DNA of 64,000 nt from Rhodoplanes sp. Its GTDB lineage: Bacteria > Pseudomonadota > Alphaproteobacteria > Rhizobiales > Xanthobacteraceae. Below, in pieces: positions 8,493 to 17,035 of the stretch (its first letter is position 1; every line of letters begins with the position of its first letter). The stretch covers positions 1-64,000 of the forward strand of contig NZ_JACAAX010000033.1 in the NCBI RefSeq assembly GCF_013377085.1, given 5' to 3'. Below the pieces are notes generated by a model that saw only the letters and a program-made list of their open reading frames with translations, was not told where the DNA came from and ran no database searches. The position numbers and the translations under genes are program-made.

Positions 8493-9470
8493 ATGGTGGC
8501 TGCTGTGCGCGTGCACAAGGTCGGCGGACCCGACGTCCTGACCTACGAGGAGGTCGACGTCCCGGCTCCGGGGCCCGGCCAGATCCGCATCAAGCAGGCC
8601 TCCTGCGGCATCAACTTCATCGACACCTATTTTCGCGAGGGCATGTACCCGGCGCCGAACGGGCTGCCCTTCATCGCCGGCAACGAGGGCGCCGGCACCG
8701 TGACGGCGGTCGGCCCGGACGTCGGCGACTTCAAGGTCGGCGACAAGGTCGCCTATGTGGTCCCGCTCGGCGGCTACGCGGCCGAGCGGCTGCTGCCGGC
8801 CGCCCGCGCCATAAAGGTGCCGGACGGCATCGATCTGGTGCAGGCCGGCGGCATGATGCTCAAGGGCATGACGGTGTGCTACCTGCTGCGCCGCACCTTC
8901 AAGGTCGGCCCGGGCCACACCATCCTGATTCACGCGGCCGCCGGCGGCATCGGCCTGATCGCCTGCCAGTGGGCGAAGCTGCTCGGTGCCACCGTGATCG
9001 GCACGGTCGGCTCCAAGGAGAAGGGCGAGCTCGCGAAAGCCAACGGCTGCGATCACCTGATCTACTATCGCGACGAGGACTTCGTCGCTCGCGTCAAGGA
9101 GATCACCGGCGGCGCGCTGTGCGACGTCGTCTATGACGGTGTCGGCAAGACGACCTTCCCGGCCTCGCTCGACTGCATCCGGCCGCTCGGCCTGTTCGTC
9201 TCGTTCGGCAGCGCCTCGGGCCAGATCGACGCCTTCAACATCAACATCCTGCAGGCCAAGGGCTCGCTGTTCGCCACCCGGCCGACCCTCAACCACTATG
9301 CGGCGAGCCGCGCCGACCTCGAGGGCCTGGCGAACGAGCTGTTCGACGTGGTCAAGAGCGGCCGCGTGAGGATCCCGATCCAGCAGACCTACGCCCTGAA
9401 GGACGCCCAGAAAGCGCATCGCGAGCTCGAATCGCGGGCGACCACGGGCGGCTCGATCCTCGTGCCCTGA
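8493..9470 (+). CDS. NADPH:quinone oxidoreductase (MDR superfamily, zinc-free)
   Basis: A 325-residue medium-chain dehydrogenase/reductase of the quinone oxidoreductase (QOR) group. The N-terminal GroES-like fold has the usual RVHKVGGPDVLTYEEVDVP opening and GINFIDTYFREGMYP. The Rossmann domain shows HAAAGGIGLIACQWAKLLGA followed by GTVGSKEKGELAK. No zinc-binding cysteine set is present, as expected for QOR. It reduces quinones or related enones with NADPH in the cytosol. The next gene starts 10 bases after its stop, so the two may be one transcript. Confidence 0.9.
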   Translation: MVAAVRVHKVGGPDVLTYEEVDVPAPGPGQIRIKQASCGINFIDTYFREGMYPAPNGLPFIAGNEGAGTVTAVGPDVGDFKVGDKVAYVVPLGGYAAERLLPAARAIKVPDGIDLVQAGGMMLKGMTVCYLLRRTFKVGPGHTILIHAAAGGIGLIACQWAKLLGATVIGTVGSKEKGELAKANGCDHLIYYRDEDFVARVKEITGGALCDVVYDGVGKTTFPASLDCIRPLGLFVSFGSASGQIDAFNINILQAKGSLFATRPTLNHYAASRADLEGLANELFDVVKSGRVRIPIQQTYALKDAQKAHRELESRATTGGSILVP

Positions 9471-9480
9471 CGGCGCGGGG

Positions 9481-10176
9481 GTGCCCTGGGGTTTTGTCGC
9501 AACGGTCGCGATCGCCGTCCTGGCCTTCGGGCTCGGGCAGGCGGTCGCGGCCGTCGGCCTGTCGGTCTTTCTCAGCCCGGAGGCGCTCGCCGCCCCGGCG
9601 CTGCCGGCCGACGGCGCCGCCGTGGCGTGGGTGGTGGTCGCCGCCAATGTGGTCCAGACCGTCACGCTGGTGCTGGCCGCACGCGTGCGCGATCCGTCGG
9701 CGCGCGCCTATCTCGGCCTCGACCTGCCGGGCCGCCGCGACCTGCTGATCGGCTTTGCCAGCCTCGTCGTCCTGGTGATAGCCGCCGATGCGGCGACGCT
9801 CGCGGCCGGGCGCGACCTCGTGCCGCAAGTCCAGATCGAGACCTATCGCAGCGCCGCGGCGCAGGGCGTGCTGCCGCTGCTGTGGGTCGCGCTGGTCGTG
9901 GTCGCGCCGGTCGGCGAGGAGCTGCTGTTCCGCGGCTTCGTGTTCCGCGGCTGCGCCGTCTCCGACACCAGCGCGCCGCCCACCATCGTCATCTCGAGCT
10001 TCCTGTTCGCGCTCCTGCACGTCCAGTACGACTGGGTCGGCATCGTGCTGATCTTCTTCGTCGGCCTGCTGCTCGGCGTGCTGCGCTGGAGGAGCGGCTC
10101 GACCACGCTGGTCATCCTGCTCCACGTCGCCCTCAACCTCGAGGGCACGATCGAGACGATGATCATGGCGGGGTAG
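9481..10176 (+). CDS. CPBP-family intramembrane metalloprotease
   Basis: A 231-residue membrane protein of the CPBP/Abi (CAAX protease-like) family. The three catalytic motifs are present: EELLFRG within VGEELLFRGFVFRG, FALLHVQYDW with its histidine, and LLHVALN near the C terminus. Several hydrophobic helices surround them. The start is a GTG at 9481, 10 bases after the preceding stop; no in-frame ATG gives a full family-length protein. Substrate unknown. It converges with the FkbM gene, with only 7 bases between the stops. Confidence 0.85.
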   Translation: MPWGFVATVAIAVLAFGLGQAVAAVGLSVFLSPEALAAPALPADGAAVAWVVVAANVVQTVTLVLAARVRDPSARAYLGLDLPGRRDLLIGFASLVVLVIAADAATLAAGRDLVPQVQIETYRSAAAQGVLPLLWVALVVVAPVGEELLFRGFVFRGCAVSDTSAPPTIVISSFLFALLHVQYDWVGIVLIFFVGLLLGVLRWRSGSTTLVILLHVALNLEGTIETMIMAG

Positions 10177-10183
10177 GCGAGGA

Positions 10184-11185
10184 TCACTCCCCGAGAATCT
10201 GGCCGCCGTCGTAGCCGCAGGCGATGCGGCCGAGGGCGAAGCGAAAGGCTTCGCCGGTCAGGTCGGGCAGAGGCGCGGCGTCGCCACGCGCTGCCGCGCC
10301 GCGTGCAAGGATCTCCGCCAAAACCGTGTCGTCGAGCCAGGGCAGGCTGGCGAAGAAGCCGTGCGCGAGCGTCTCGGCCAGCGCGTGGTCGGGATGCGCG
10401 GCGTTCTCCGGGGCGCGGCCGATCTCGTACATGTGGCGGACCGCGTGCCAGTCGGCCCGCTCCCTCGGGACGCGCGCAAAAATCTCCGGATGCTCCTCGG
10501 CGACGTAGAAGCGGTTGAGCGTGTCGAACAGTGCGAAGCGGTAGCCTTGCGCCAGCAGGGCCGGCTCGAAGGCCTCCCAGGCCGGCTCGCCGGTGACGGG
10601 CGCCACCGCCTCGACCAGCACGAGCTTGGGTCGCCAGCGCGTCCAGTCGTTGCCGGCCAGGACCTCGGCCTCGCCGCCCTCGACGTCCACTTTCAGAAGG
10701 TCGATGTCGGTCAGGCCGTGCGTGGCGAACACGGTCGCCAGCGTCGCCATGGGCCGGCGCTCGGTGGAGAACGCCGCCCCGAAGGCGCCGGCCTTTTCGG
10801 CATGCGCCGCAATCGTGGTGGAGAAGCCGTGCAGCCGGTCGACCTTGTGGAAGTCGGCCTCGCCGTCGCGGGCGCCGACCAGCGCGCCGACGCGGATGTC
10901 GCGCGGCCGCAGCCGCGCGTAGAGCGCGAGGAGGTCGGCCTGCGGCTCGACCACGAGGCCCTGCCAGCCGCGCTGGTAGAACCAGAACGACACGTTGTCG
11001 GCGACCGGATGGCCGGCGCCGATGTCCACATAGGTGCCGGTCGCCTGGCCCGCGAAGGCGAGCGCGACGTGATAGTCCTCGAGGTTCTGGGTGTAGGAGA
11101 GATCCACGGCGCCGCCCCGGTTCGCGATGACGGCGCAGTGCATCACGACACGCGACGGCACGCCACCGCGGCCGTCAAAAGCCAT
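10184..11185 (-). CDS. FkbM-family SAM-dependent methyltransferase
   Basis: A 333-residue protein with a FkbM methyltransferase core: GTYVDIGAGHPVADNVS as the SAM-binding motif I and DIDLLKVDVEGGEAEVLAG as the conserved FkbM acidic motif. A C-terminal region of about 110 residues after the core is not recognised. Such enzymes O-methylate sugars or other small molecules in surface polysaccharides and natural products. It lies downstream of bioFD on the same strand, separated by a palindromic repeat, so co-transcription is uncertain. Confidence 0.82.
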   Translation of the reverse strand: MAFDGRGGVPSRVVMHCAVIANRGGAVDLSYTQNLEDYHVALAFAGQATGTYVDIGAGHPVADNVSFWFYQRGWQGLVVEPQADLLALYARLRPRDIRVGALVGARDGEADFHKVDRLHGFSTTIAAHAEKAGAFGAAFSTERRPMATLATVFATHGLTDIDLLKVDVEGGEAEVLAGNDWTRWRPKLVLVEAVAPVTGEPAWEAFEPALLAQGYRFALFDTLNRFYVAEEHPEIFARVPRERADWHAVRHMYEIGRAPENAAHPDHALAETLAHGFFASLPWLDDTVLAEILARGAAARGDAAPLPDLTGEAFRFALGRIACGYDGGQILGE

Positions 11186-11203
11186 GCCGATCGTTCATTC
11201 GCG

Positions 11204-11307
11204 CGTCATTCCGGGGCGCTGCGAAGCAGCGAACCCGGAATCCAGCAACAGGCTCGGGCGTCGTGGTTGGATTCCGGCTCCGGCGCGACGCGCCGTCCCG
11301 GAATGAC
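11204..11307. repeat. Type-B intergenic palindromic element
   Basis: GTCATTCCGGG at 11205-11215 pairs with CCCGGAATGAC at 11297-11307; inner arms around AACCCGGAATCCAG and GGATTCCGG extend the symmetry. It is the same family as 34030-34132. It sits between bioD and the FkbM gene. Confidence 0.75.
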
Positions 11308-11328
11308 CCGGCTTCGAGCTCGCGCCGC

Positions 11329-12009
11329 TCAGAGCTTGGCGACGAGCTCGGCGAAGACCGCGTGGTCGGGGCTGCTCTCGGGCGGCAGGCGCGGCAACAC
11401 CAGCACCGGCACGCCCTTGGCGAAGGCCTTCAGCGACGACACCGTCTCGTCGAGCGGGATCGAGCTGCCGGGCGTCTGGCTCACCACCACGGTGCCGACC
11501 GTCAGGCCGCGGCGCGCCAGCACGTCGAGGGCCGTCAGGGTGTGGCTGATGGTGCCCAGATAGCTGCCGGCGACCAGCACGACCGGAACCCCGAGCGCGA
11601 CCATCAGGTCGAGCACGGTGCGGGTCTCGTCGAGCGGCGCCATGATGCCGCCGACGCCCTCGATCACCAGCGCGTCCTTGCGCTTGGCGATGCGCTCGCG
11701 GCACATCGCGATCACGGCGTCGCCATCGATGCTGCGGCCCTCGCGACGGGCGGCGAGATGGGGCGAGAGCGGGGCCTCGAACCGCCAGGGCGCCACATCG
11801 GCGATCCGCTCCGGCGTGACCTCTGCGCCGGTTGCCGCGATCAGCAGGCCGGCATCGCTGCCTTCGGCCTCACGCGGGTCGTAGCCGCTCTGCACCGGCT
11901 TGAGCACCTCGACGGTGCGGCCGCGGCCCTTCAGGGCCCGGATCAGGCCGCGGGACACGAACGTCTTGCCCACCTCGGTGCCGGTGGCGCTGACGAACAC
12001 GACAGTCAT
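11329..12009 (-). CDS. bioD: Dethiobiotin synthetase
   Basis: A 226-residue P-loop enzyme making dethiobiotin from 7,8-diaminopelargonate, CO2 and ATP. The nucleotide-binding loop VSATGTEVGKTFVSRG is at the N terminus, followed by KPVQSGYDP, the EGVGGIMAPLDETRT motif and VLVAGSYLGTISHTL. The start codon overlaps the bioF stop by four bases (ATGA), so bioF and bioD are translationally coupled. Length is normal for the family. Confidence 0.93.
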   Translation of the reverse strand: MTVVFVSATGTEVGKTFVSRGLIRALKGRGRTVEVLKPVQSGYDPREAEGSDAGLLIAATGAEVTPERIADVAPWRFEAPLSPHLAARREGRSIDGDAVIAMCRERIAKRKDALVIEGVGGIMAPLDETRTVLDLMVALGVPVVLVAGSYLGTISHTLTALDVLARRGLTVGTVVVSQTPGSSIPLDETVSSLKAFAKGVPVLVLPRLPPESSPDHAVFAELVAKL

Positions 12010-13166
12010 GAGACATTCCCCAGTACGCGGCCGCGGATCAGGTCGGCGAGCCGCTCGATCTCCTTTTCCGGGTGGGCGGGCGTGAAGGTCAGCCGCAGCC
12101 GCGCCGTGCCGGGCGGCACGGTCGGCGGCCGTATCGCCACCACCAGGAAGCCTTCGTCGGCGAGCATGCGCGAGGCGGCGAGGGCCGCGTCCGTGTCACC
12201 GACCACCACGGGCACGATCGGGCTCTGAGGGTCCGGCAGCCCGACCCGCCGAGTGAACAGCCGCGCGCTGGCGAGGGGGCCCTCCGCCAGGCTCGGATCG
12301 GCCTCGATCAGGTCGAGCGCCGCGACCGCCGACGCCACCACGCTGGGCGGCAGGCCGGTCGAGTAGACCAGGGTGCGGGCCCGGCTCTTCATCAGCTCGA
12401 TGACGGGACGCGTCGCGCACAGATAGCCGCCATAGGCGCCGATCGCCTTGGAGAGCGTGCCCATCTGCAGCGGCACGTCGGCGGGCTCGTCATGGGCGTA
12501 GGTCGAGCCGCGGCCGCCGCCGATCACGCCGATGCCGTGGGCGTCGTCGGCCATCAGCCAGGCGTCGTGGGCGCGGGCGAGCCGGCCGAGCGCCGGCAGT
12601 GGCGCCAGATCCCCGTCCATCGAGAAGACGCCGTCGGTCAGCATCAGGGCGTGGCGATGCGCGGCGCGGTGCGTGGCCAGCAGCTCCTCGGCATGGGCGA
12701 GATCGTTGTGGCGAAAGACGCAGAGTCGCGCCCGGCTCATCTGGGCGCCGGCGAACAGGCAGGCATGGGCGAGCTCGTCGATGACGATCAGATCGTCCGG
12801 CCCGACCAGGGCCGGGATCACGCCCGTATTGGTCAGATAGCCGGAGCCGAACACGCAGGCCGCCTCGGCTCCCTTGAGGCGGGCGAGCCGTTCCTCGAGG
12901 GCGCCGTAGAGGGGATGATCGCCGGTGACGAGCCGCGAGCCGCCCGATCCGGCGCCGTAACGATCGAGCGCCTCGCGAGCGGCTGCCAGGATTGCCGGAT
13001 GATGCGAGAAGTTGAGATAGTCGTTGCAGGAAAAGGACAGGTATCGCTTGCCGCCGCGCTCGACCACGACACCCGGCTCGCGGGCCGTGTGGACGATGTT
13101 GCGGCGCAGGCTCGCGGCCGCGAGGGAGTCGAGCTTGGCGGTGGCGAAGGCAGTGAGGGAATCCAT
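12006..13166 (-). CDS. bioF: 8-amino-7-oxononanoate synthase
   Basis: A 386-residue PLP enzyme that condenses pimeloyl-ACP or -CoA with alanine in biotin synthesis. SFSCNDYLNFSHHP and GAGSGGSRLVTGDHPLY mark the substrate pocket. DDAHGIGVIG and the PLP lysine in GTLSKAIGAYGG (K240) complete the active site. The start at 13166 (MDSLTAFATAKL) is preferred over an open frame 29 codons longer, whose extra Arg-rich residues are atypical. It is divergent from bioA across about 160 bases. No BioR-type TTATNNATAA box was seen there. Confidence 0.93.
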   Translation of the reverse strand: MDSLTAFATAKLDSLAAASLRRNIVHTAREPGVVVERGGKRYLSFSCNDYLNFSHHPAILAAAREALDRYGAGSGGSRLVTGDHPLYGALEERLARLKGAEAACVFGSGYLTNTGVIPALVGPDDLIVIDELAHACLFAGAQMSRARLCVFRHNDLAHAEELLATHRAAHRHALMLTDGVFSMDGDLAPLPALGRLARAHDAWLMADDAHGIGVIGGGRGSTYAHDEPADVPLQMGTLSKAIGAYGGYLCATRPVIELMKSRARTLVYSTGLPPSVVASAVAALDLIEADPSLAEGPLASARLFTRRVGLPDPQSPIVPVVVGDTDAALAASRMLADEGFLVVAIRPPTVPPGTARLRLTFTPAHPEKEIERLADLIRGRVLGNVS

Positions 13167-13328
13167 CGGCTCAGCTTGAAGACGGGTGAAACGCGCGTAT
13201 CGAGAAGGGTTTCGCCCCGATTTGCGTTGCGGTACTGCAAGGTCGCGCCGCACGGGTCGCCGTGCGACGATAGGTCAGGGTGGCCGGCCGCGATGACAAG
13301 AGCAACCGACGATGGTGAGGGTCACGCC

Positions 13329-14660
13329 ATGCATGGCCCGCATGATGGTGGCCCGAACGAACTACTTAAGGGGGGCGGCGCGTCCGCAGAACCCCCACCA
13401 TGGTATGGTGCCGGTTGCTCGCATGTCTGGCTGCCCTATACGCAGATGAAGACCAGCGCGCCGCCGCTGCCGGTGGTGCGGACGCAGGGCAGCCGCATCG
13501 AGCTGGCCGATGGCCGCGAGCTGATCGACGGCGTCGCCTCGTGGTGGACGGCCTGCCACGGGTACAATCATCCGCACATCAGGGCCGCGCTCGCCCGCCA
13601 GCTCGAGATCTTGCCGCATGTGATGCTGGGCGGCCTCCTGCACGAGCAGGCCGCCCGGCTCGCCGCCCGGCTGGCGGCGCTGCTGCCCGGCGATCTCGAC
13701 CGGGTGTTCTTCTCGGATTCGGGCTCGGTCGCCGTCGAGGTCGCCATGAAGATGGCGGTCCAGTACTGGATCAACAGCGGAGTTCGCGGGCGCAAGAAGT
13801 TCGTCGCCTTCCGGGGCGGCTATCACGGCGACACCACCGGGACCATGGCGGTGTGCGATCCCGACGAGGGCATGCACCGGCTTTTCAAGGGCCTGCTGCC
13901 GGAGCAGATCATCGCCGACCTGCCGCGCGACGAGACCTCGTCCGACGCGCTCGACCGCCTGCTGGCGGAACGCGGCGACGAGATTGCCGGCATCCTGGTC
14001 GAGCCGCTGGTGCAGGGCGCCGGCGGCATGCTGTTCCACGACGCCGCGGTGCTGGCGCGCCTGCGCGCCGCCGCCGACCGGTCTGGAATCCTGCTGATCT
14101 TCGACGAGATCTTCACCGGCTTCGGCCGCACCGGCGCGATGGTCGCGTGCGACTCCGCGGCCACCGGAGGCGCGGGCGTGGTGCCCGACATCGTCACGCT
14201 CGGCAAGGCGCTGACGGCCGGCACGCTGCCGCTCGCCGCGACGGTCGCGTCTAAAAAAGTCTTCGACGCCTTCTGGTCGGACGACCCGATGCATGCGCTG
14301 ATGCACGGCCCGACCTTCATGGGCAATGCGCTCGCCTGCGCGGCCGCCAATGCCTCGCTCGATCTGTTCGAGCGTGAGCCGCGGCTCGACCAGGTGCGGG
14401 CCATCGAGGCGCATCTGACGACCGCCCTGGCGCCGTGCCGCGGCCTTCCGGGTGTCGTCGACGTGCGGGTGCGCGGCGCCATCGGCGTGGTCGAGCTGGA
14501 CAGGATCGACATCGCAGCCTTGAAAGCACGGTTCGTGCAGGAGGGCGTGTATGTCCGCCCGTTCGGCCGCATCGTCTATCTCACGCCGGCCTTCACGATC
14601 GGCGAGGCGGATCTCGCCCGACTGACCGGCGCGATCGTGAAAGTCCTGAGCACGCGATGA
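13329..14660 (+). CDS. bioA: Adenosylmethionine-8-amino-7-oxononanoate aminotransferase
   Basis: A class III aminotransferase of about 443 residues that makes 7,8-diaminopelargonate, using SAM as amino donor in the known family. It has HVWLPYTQMKTS, GVASWWTACHGYNHP, FSDSGSVAVEVAMKMAVQYW, FDEIFTGFGRTG and the PLP lysine in TLGKALTAGTLPLAAT. The first 28 residues are not family-like. ATG at 13329 follows GTGAGGG; an ATG at 13293 is also in frame. A SKKVFDAFWSD segment and GPTFMGNALACAAAN support the assignment over other class III enzymes. The stop overlaps the panE start (ATGA). Confidence 0.9.
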   Translation: MHGPHDGGPNELLKGGGASAEPPPWYGAGCSHVWLPYTQMKTSAPPLPVVRTQGSRIELADGRELIDGVASWWTACHGYNHPHIRAALARQLEILPHVMLGGLLHEQAARLAARLAALLPGDLDRVFFSDSGSVAVEVAMKMAVQYWINSGVRGRKKFVAFRGGYHGDTTGTMAVCDPDEGMHRLFKGLLPEQIIADLPRDETSSDALDRLLAERGDEIAGILVEPLVQGAGGMLFHDAAVLARLRAAADRSGILLIFDEIFTGFGRTGAMVACDSAATGGAGVVPDIVTLGKALTAGTLPLAATVASKKVFDAFWSDDPMHALMHGPTFMGNALACAAANASLDLFEREPRLDQVRAIEAHLTTALAPCRGLPGVVDVRVRGAIGVVELDRIDIAALKARFVQEGVYVRPFGRIVYLTPAFTIGEADLARLTGAIVKVLSTR

Positions 14661-15568
14661 GTGAAAAGCCCGGAGCCACGCCCGTCGCCGTGATCGGCGC
14701 TGGCGCCATCGGCGGCCTCCTGGCCGCGCATCTGGCCCAGGCGGGCCATGCCGTCACGTTGTGCGTGCGAACTCCATTCGAGCGGCTGGTGGTCGAGCGC
14801 GACGGTCGCGCCGACACGATCGACGCCACCATCGTGTCGTCGCCGGAGGGGCTCGTGCCGGTTCCGTGGGTGCTGGTGGCGACCAAGTCGCAGGACACGG
14901 CGGCGGCCGGGCCGTGGCTGCGCGCGCTGGTCGGCCCGGGCACCGCCGTGGTCGTCGTGCAGAACGGCATCGGCCATGCCGAGCGTGTCGCGCCCTTCGT
15001 CGGCGATGCGACCGTGCTGCCGGCACTGATCTATTCGGGGGTCGAGCGCCTGGCCGCCGGACATATCCGCCTGCACACGGAAGGCCGCATCACGGTGCCG
15101 GCCGGCCCCGCCGGCGACGCCTTCGCGGCCCTGATGGAAGGGTCGGGCCTGACGGTCCAGCGCGAAAACGACTTCACCACGGCGCTGTGGCGCAAGGTGC
15201 TGTCCAACGTGGCGGCGAACCCGATCACGGCGCTGACGCTTCGGCGCATCGGCGTCTTCAACGAGCCCGACATCGCCGCGCTCGGAGAAACCCTGCTGAC
15301 GGAGGCTGTCGCGGTGGCCCAGGCGGAGGGCGCCGAGGTCGGCGCCGACGACGTCGCCCGCACGCTGCAGATGCACCGGACCTACAATCCCTCGACCGGC
15401 ACCTCGATGCTCTACGACCGGCTCGCCGGCCGGCCGATGGAGCACGACTACATCACGGGCGCGATCGTCCGCATGGCGGCGCGGCACGGCATCGACGTGC
15501 CGTTCAACCGCGCGATCCTCACGCTGCTGCGGGCCCTGGATGCGGGCGAGCCGTCAGCCCGCCGATGA
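14657..15568 (+). CDS. panE: 2-dehydropantoate 2-reductase (PanE/ApbA family)
   Basis: A 303-residue NADPH-dependent ketopantoate reductase for the pantothenate/CoA route. GAGAIGGLLAAHLAQAGH at residues 14-31 is the dinucleotide fold, VQNGIGHAE follows, and ALWRKVLSNVAANPITALT carries the catalytic lysine region. YNPSTGTSMLYDRLAGRP gives the C-terminal substrate motif. It overlaps bioA by four bases and is probably co-transcribed. Its last 50 bases overlap the end of the convergent GNAT gene. PanE paralogues of other specificity exist, so the exact substrate is inferred. Confidence 0.82.
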   Translation: MSEKPGATPVAVIGAGAIGGLLAAHLAQAGHAVTLCVRTPFERLVVERDGRADTIDATIVSSPEGLVPVPWVLVATKSQDTAAAGPWLRALVGPGTAVVVVQNGIGHAERVAPFVGDATVLPALIYSGVERLAAGHIRLHTEGRITVPAGPAGDAFAALMEGSGLTVQRENDFTTALWRKVLSNVAANPITALTLRRIGVFNEPDIAALGETLLTEAVAVAQAEGAEVGADDVARTLQMHRTYNPSTGTSMLYDRLAGRPMEHDYITGAIVRMAARHGIDVPFNRAILTLLRALDAGEPSARR

Positions 15569-16715
15569 GCTGACTCCAGGCTTCGCCCGCCAGTCCGGTC
15601 AGCATGGCGTCGCCCTTGGCGATCGCGGCCAAGACCTCTGGATCGCGGGAGTGGACCGTGGTCGATCCGCGCTGGAGGATGACGCAGTTGGCCTGCAGCA
15701 GGGCTTCGAGGATGCTGGGCTCGCAGCGGCCGGCGAGTGCCACGGCGCCACGCGCATGGGCGTCGCGGATCAGGCCGGCGACGACGCCGTCGGCTGCGTT
15801 TTCGCGCGCCAGAATCTGCAGAACCGTGGCGAGGCCGTTGCGGCGAACGTGATACAGGAACGCGCCGGCCGGCGCCCCGTCGCGATCCGTCACCTTCGCG
15901 CAGACCAGATCGCCGAAGGCCGGCATGTACGCCGCATGGGCGAGGCGGCCCGCGAGATGCGCCGCCGACCAGGCCGGCCGCAGGGCGAAACGGCTGCTCA
16001 GATCCGTGATCAGCGATACGGCGGCATCGCCCTCGACCGGGGTGGTCGAGTAACCGTCGGGAGCCGGGGGAACGTCCCACCAGGTTTCGCCGAGCTTGTT
16101 GGCGACGACGCGATCGGCGAACGCGCCGAGCGGATGCAGCGCGCCGAGCGCCCGCCATCGCCGCGCCGCGAACGTGATGGCGGCGCCGGCCGGCCGCAGC
16201 ACCCGCAGCCACTTCATGCTGAACGCCGAGACGGCACGTCCGCCGAGCCGCGTCCACATGCGCCGCGACAGCGCGCTCGACGTCTCGCTGAACGCCAGAT
16301 CGGGCGCGCTGCCGACGAAGGAGCGCAGCAGGCGGGCGCCGGCGAGCGAATCCTGCTTCGGATCGGCGACCATCAGGCTGCACGCATGCGCGGCCCGAAC
16401 CGCACGCCCGTTCACCGTCATCGGCTGCGACAGCGAGCCGACGAAGCCGGACACGTGCCCGGCCGCCGTGACATGCACCAGCGAGGGCGACGCGGCATGG
16501 AAGTCGGGGCCGTCGATGAACAGGTCGCGCAGATAGGTCTCGACGGCGGGCAGCGGCACGTCGTCGCCGGGCCGGAAGGTCGTCTTGAAGAGACGAGCCA
16601 CCGCCGGGACGTCGGCTGCGGCGAAGGCGCGGATCTCGGACCGCTGGGGCACGACCGCCGGAGCGGTGACGGCCGGGGCAGCGCCGTGAGCCTGAGTCGT
16701 CAAGGCAGTCGTCAT
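15519..16715 (-). CDS. Two-domain GNAT-like acyltransferase, possible tailoring enzyme of the adjacent cluster
   Basis: A 398-residue protein. After a 25-residue Ala/Thr-rich leader comes EIRAFAAADVPAVARLFKTTFR, an opening typical of GNAT acetyltransferases, with LVHVTAAGHVSGFVGSLSQP as strands 3-4 and SLMVADPKQDSLAGARLLRSFV as the acyl-CoA loop. The second half has a weaker GNAT-like DRDGAPAGAFLYHVRR and VVAGLIRDAHARGAVALAG, suggesting a tandem GNAT. No specific family is recognised. It is divergent from the asnB-ACP-ligase-nadE-like operon across 320 bases and overlaps the end of panE by 50 bases. A link with the operon is inferred from divergence only. Confidence 0.65.
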   Translation of the reverse strand: MTTALTTQAHGAAPAVTAPAVVPQRSEIRAFAAADVPAVARLFKTTFRPGDDVPLPAVETYLRDLFIDGPDFHAASPSLVHVTAAGHVSGFVGSLSQPMTVNGRAVRAAHACSLMVADPKQDSLAGARLLRSFVGSAPDLAFSETSSALSRRMWTRLGGRAVSAFSMKWLRVLRPAGAAITFAARRWRALGALHPLGAFADRVVANKLGETWWDVPPAPDGYSTTPVEGDAAVSLITDLSSRFALRPAWSAAHLAGRLAHAAYMPAFGDLVCAKVTDRDGAPAGAFLYHVRRNGLATVLQILARENAADGVVAGLIRDAHARGAVALAGRCEPSILEALLQANCVILQRGSTTVHSRDPEVLAAIAKGDAMLTGLAGEAWSQLIGGLTARPHPGPAAA

Positions 16716-17035
16716 GAATACCGACGGTTTGTCAGAACCAAAGGGATCGAGCTCGATCCTGCCGGATGCGTCGAGCGGGTGGCATCGAGACAGGGCACAT
16801 GTGTAGCACCCGGTCCGATTACCAGAAGAGAGCGGGCGCAGGGCGGCTGGCCGAAGTGATTTGTGCGGTTACGGTTATCGCGGGAGCTGTGCACCCTTAT
16901 CCACGGCAGGCGGCCGGCCATCGGCAAGCGGTTTAACGTTAACCCTCGATTGACGCTGCATTCGCCGGACCGATCACCTAGGTTCAATCGGCCAGCGTGC
17001 AGGGGCGGCACGCATCACGATGAAGGAGCAGGTTC
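16716..17035. promoter_or_regulatory. Divergent intergenic region before the amidotransferase/ACP operon
   Basis: This 320-base gap holds the promoters of the GNAT gene and of the asnB operon. TTAACGTTAA at 16933-16942 is a perfect 10-bp palindrome. TTGACG at 16950-16955 could be a -35 element, though no good -10 follows at 17 bases. CGATTGA at 16947-16953 and TCAATCG at 16984-16990 are inverted arms 30 bases apart. GAAGGAGCAG at 17021-17030 is the Shine-Dalgarno for the GTG at 17036. Confidence 0.4.

Noticed and set aside
16897-16905. TTATCCACG, one base from a DnaA box
   Set aside because: A single site, with no cluster, AT-rich unwinding element or origin genes (dnaA, hemE, parAB) nearby; expected by chance.
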